Of a stretch of DNA of 64,000 nucleotides, positions 63,551-64,000 are shown piece after piece. Source of the DNA: an uncultured Sphingomonadaceae bacterium (GTDB taxonomy: Bacteria; Pseudomonadota; Alphaproteobacteria; Sphingomonadales; Sphingomonadaceae); assembly GCA_947488625.1 (NCBI GenBank), contig CANKZR010000001.1, positions 1,240,001-1,304,000 of the forward strand. The letters run 5' to 3'. How positions within the stretch are numbered: the first letter of the stretch is position 1; every line of letters begins with the position of its first letter. The notes under the pieces were generated by a model, which was not told where the DNA came from, searched no databases, and saw only the letters and a program-made list of their open reading frames with translations. The position numbers and the translations under genes are program-made.

Positions 63551-64000
63551 ATGGCCAAGCCGAAAAAACGTTTCATCTGTACCGACTGCGGCAGCGTATC
63601 CTCGCGCTGGCAGGGGCAGTGCCCCGATTGTTCCCAGTGGAATACGCTGGAAGAGGACGTGCCCGATACCAAGTTTGCCGCGAAGCATAATCTTGCCAGC
63701 GGGGGGAGGGCGATCACCTTCGAATCGCTGGACGCGCCGACTAAGCCGCTTGCGCGCAGGACTACGGGCATCGGCGAGTTCGATCGCGCCCTTGGCGGTG
63801 GGCTGGTGCCGGGCGCGGCCATCCTGATGGGCGGCGAACCAGGTATCGGCAAGTCCACGCTTCTGCTGCAGGCTGCGGCAAAAATCGCGCAGGAGGGTGG
63901 CTCGGCAGTCTACGTAAGCGGGGAAGAGGCAACCGGGCAGGTGCGCATGCGTGCAGCGCGTCTGGGCCTTTCCAAGGCGCCGCTGAAGCTGGCGGCGGCC
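63551..64000 (+). CDS. radA: DNA repair protein RadA, N-terminal part (cut by window end)
   Basis: First 150 codons of RadA/Sms, a RecA-like branch-migration helicase for recombinational repair. A C4 zinc finger (C-T-D-C and C-P-D-C, about residues 10-28) is followed by the RadA Walker A motif G-G-E-P-G-I-G-K-S-T (about residues 94-103) and a Y-V-S-G-E-E segment (about 122-127). No stop is reached: the gene continues beyond the window. It is divergent from the patatin-related gene. Confidence 0.95.
   Translation, partial: MAKPKKRFICTDCGSVSSRWQGQCPDCSQWNTLEEDVPDTKFAAKHNLASGGRAITFESLDAPTKPLARRTTGIGEFDRALGGGLVPGAAILMGGEPGIGKSTLLLQAAAKIAQEGGSAVYVSGEEATGQVRMRAARLGLSKAPLKLAAA

Noticed and set aside
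1-64000. Insertion sequences, prophage or CRISPR arrays
   Set aside because: No transposase, integrase (other than XerC), phage structural gene or regularly spaced direct repeat array was seen.

Overview
The window is a high-GC, gene-dense chromosomal segment of an alphaproteobacterium, most likely in the Sphingomonadales (Erythrobacteraceae-like). The evidence is the pdhA/lipoyl-pdhB pair, two-subunit glycyl-tRNA synthetase (glyQ-glyS), folate-dependent TrmFO, three TraB/GumN proteins, a DOMON-like/NamZ pair, an UrcA protein, and a heat-shock promoter before dnaK that fits the alphaproteobacterial RpoH consensus. No rRNA, tRNA, insertion sequence, prophage or CRISPR array was found. About 65 protein genes are called; most are housekeeping genes in short operons with 4-base ATGA/GTGA stop/start overlaps.

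Layout. 0.1-3.1 kb: ftsB-like divisome gene and pyruvate dehydrogenase E1 (pdhA, pdhB). 3.2-9.0 kb: six minus-strand Flp/Tad-type genes arranged as two TadG-TadE-TadE triplets. 9.3-13.1 kb: phytoene/squalene synthase-like protein, EF-hand protein, trmFO, lysoplasmalogenase, two tiny membrane proteins. 13.2-21.7 kb: gyrA, a secreted repeat protein, ychF, a TPR lipoprotein, pth and rplY. 21.8-26.2 kb: accessory block of three TraB/GumN paralogues around an UrcA / membrane protein / XRE regulator module with a repeat-flanked promoter. 26.3-34.3 kb: glyQS, ppdK, a methyltransferase, comF, a 334-base gene-free stretch with a possible small RNA, and hisI, which appears to start at ATT. 34.5-40.6 kb: cysK, an MFS transporter, PilZ, tyrS, DOMON and NamZ. 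40.7-46.1 kb: MoxR/VWA pair, a class-A beta-lactamase-fold hydrolase and parE. 46.1-55.8 kb: PBP activator, rsmI-yraN-gshB, dedA, xerC-hemW, a CAP protein, rdgB-rph, hrcA-grpE. 55.9-64 kb: envelope and copper genes, dnaK-dnaJ, a patatin-related protein, and radA running off the end.

How the genes work together. Central metabolism is represented by pyruvate dehydrogenase E1 and pyruvate phosphate dikinase. DNA topology is represented by gyrA and parE, and protein folding by hrcA-grpE and dnaK-dnaJ, which are separated here by four unrelated genes. Translation and RNA modification genes (glyQS, tyrS, trmFO, rsmI, pth, rplY, rph) are spread throughout. Cell-envelope functions include the pilus-like genes, the PBP activator, NamZ muramidase and several lipoproteins. 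The most unusual parts are the duplicated TadG-TadE-TadE module, the TraB/UrcA/XRE block with its direct-repeat array, the hisI start, and several strong RNA hairpins in 5' leaders (before the secreted repeat protein and before PilZ).
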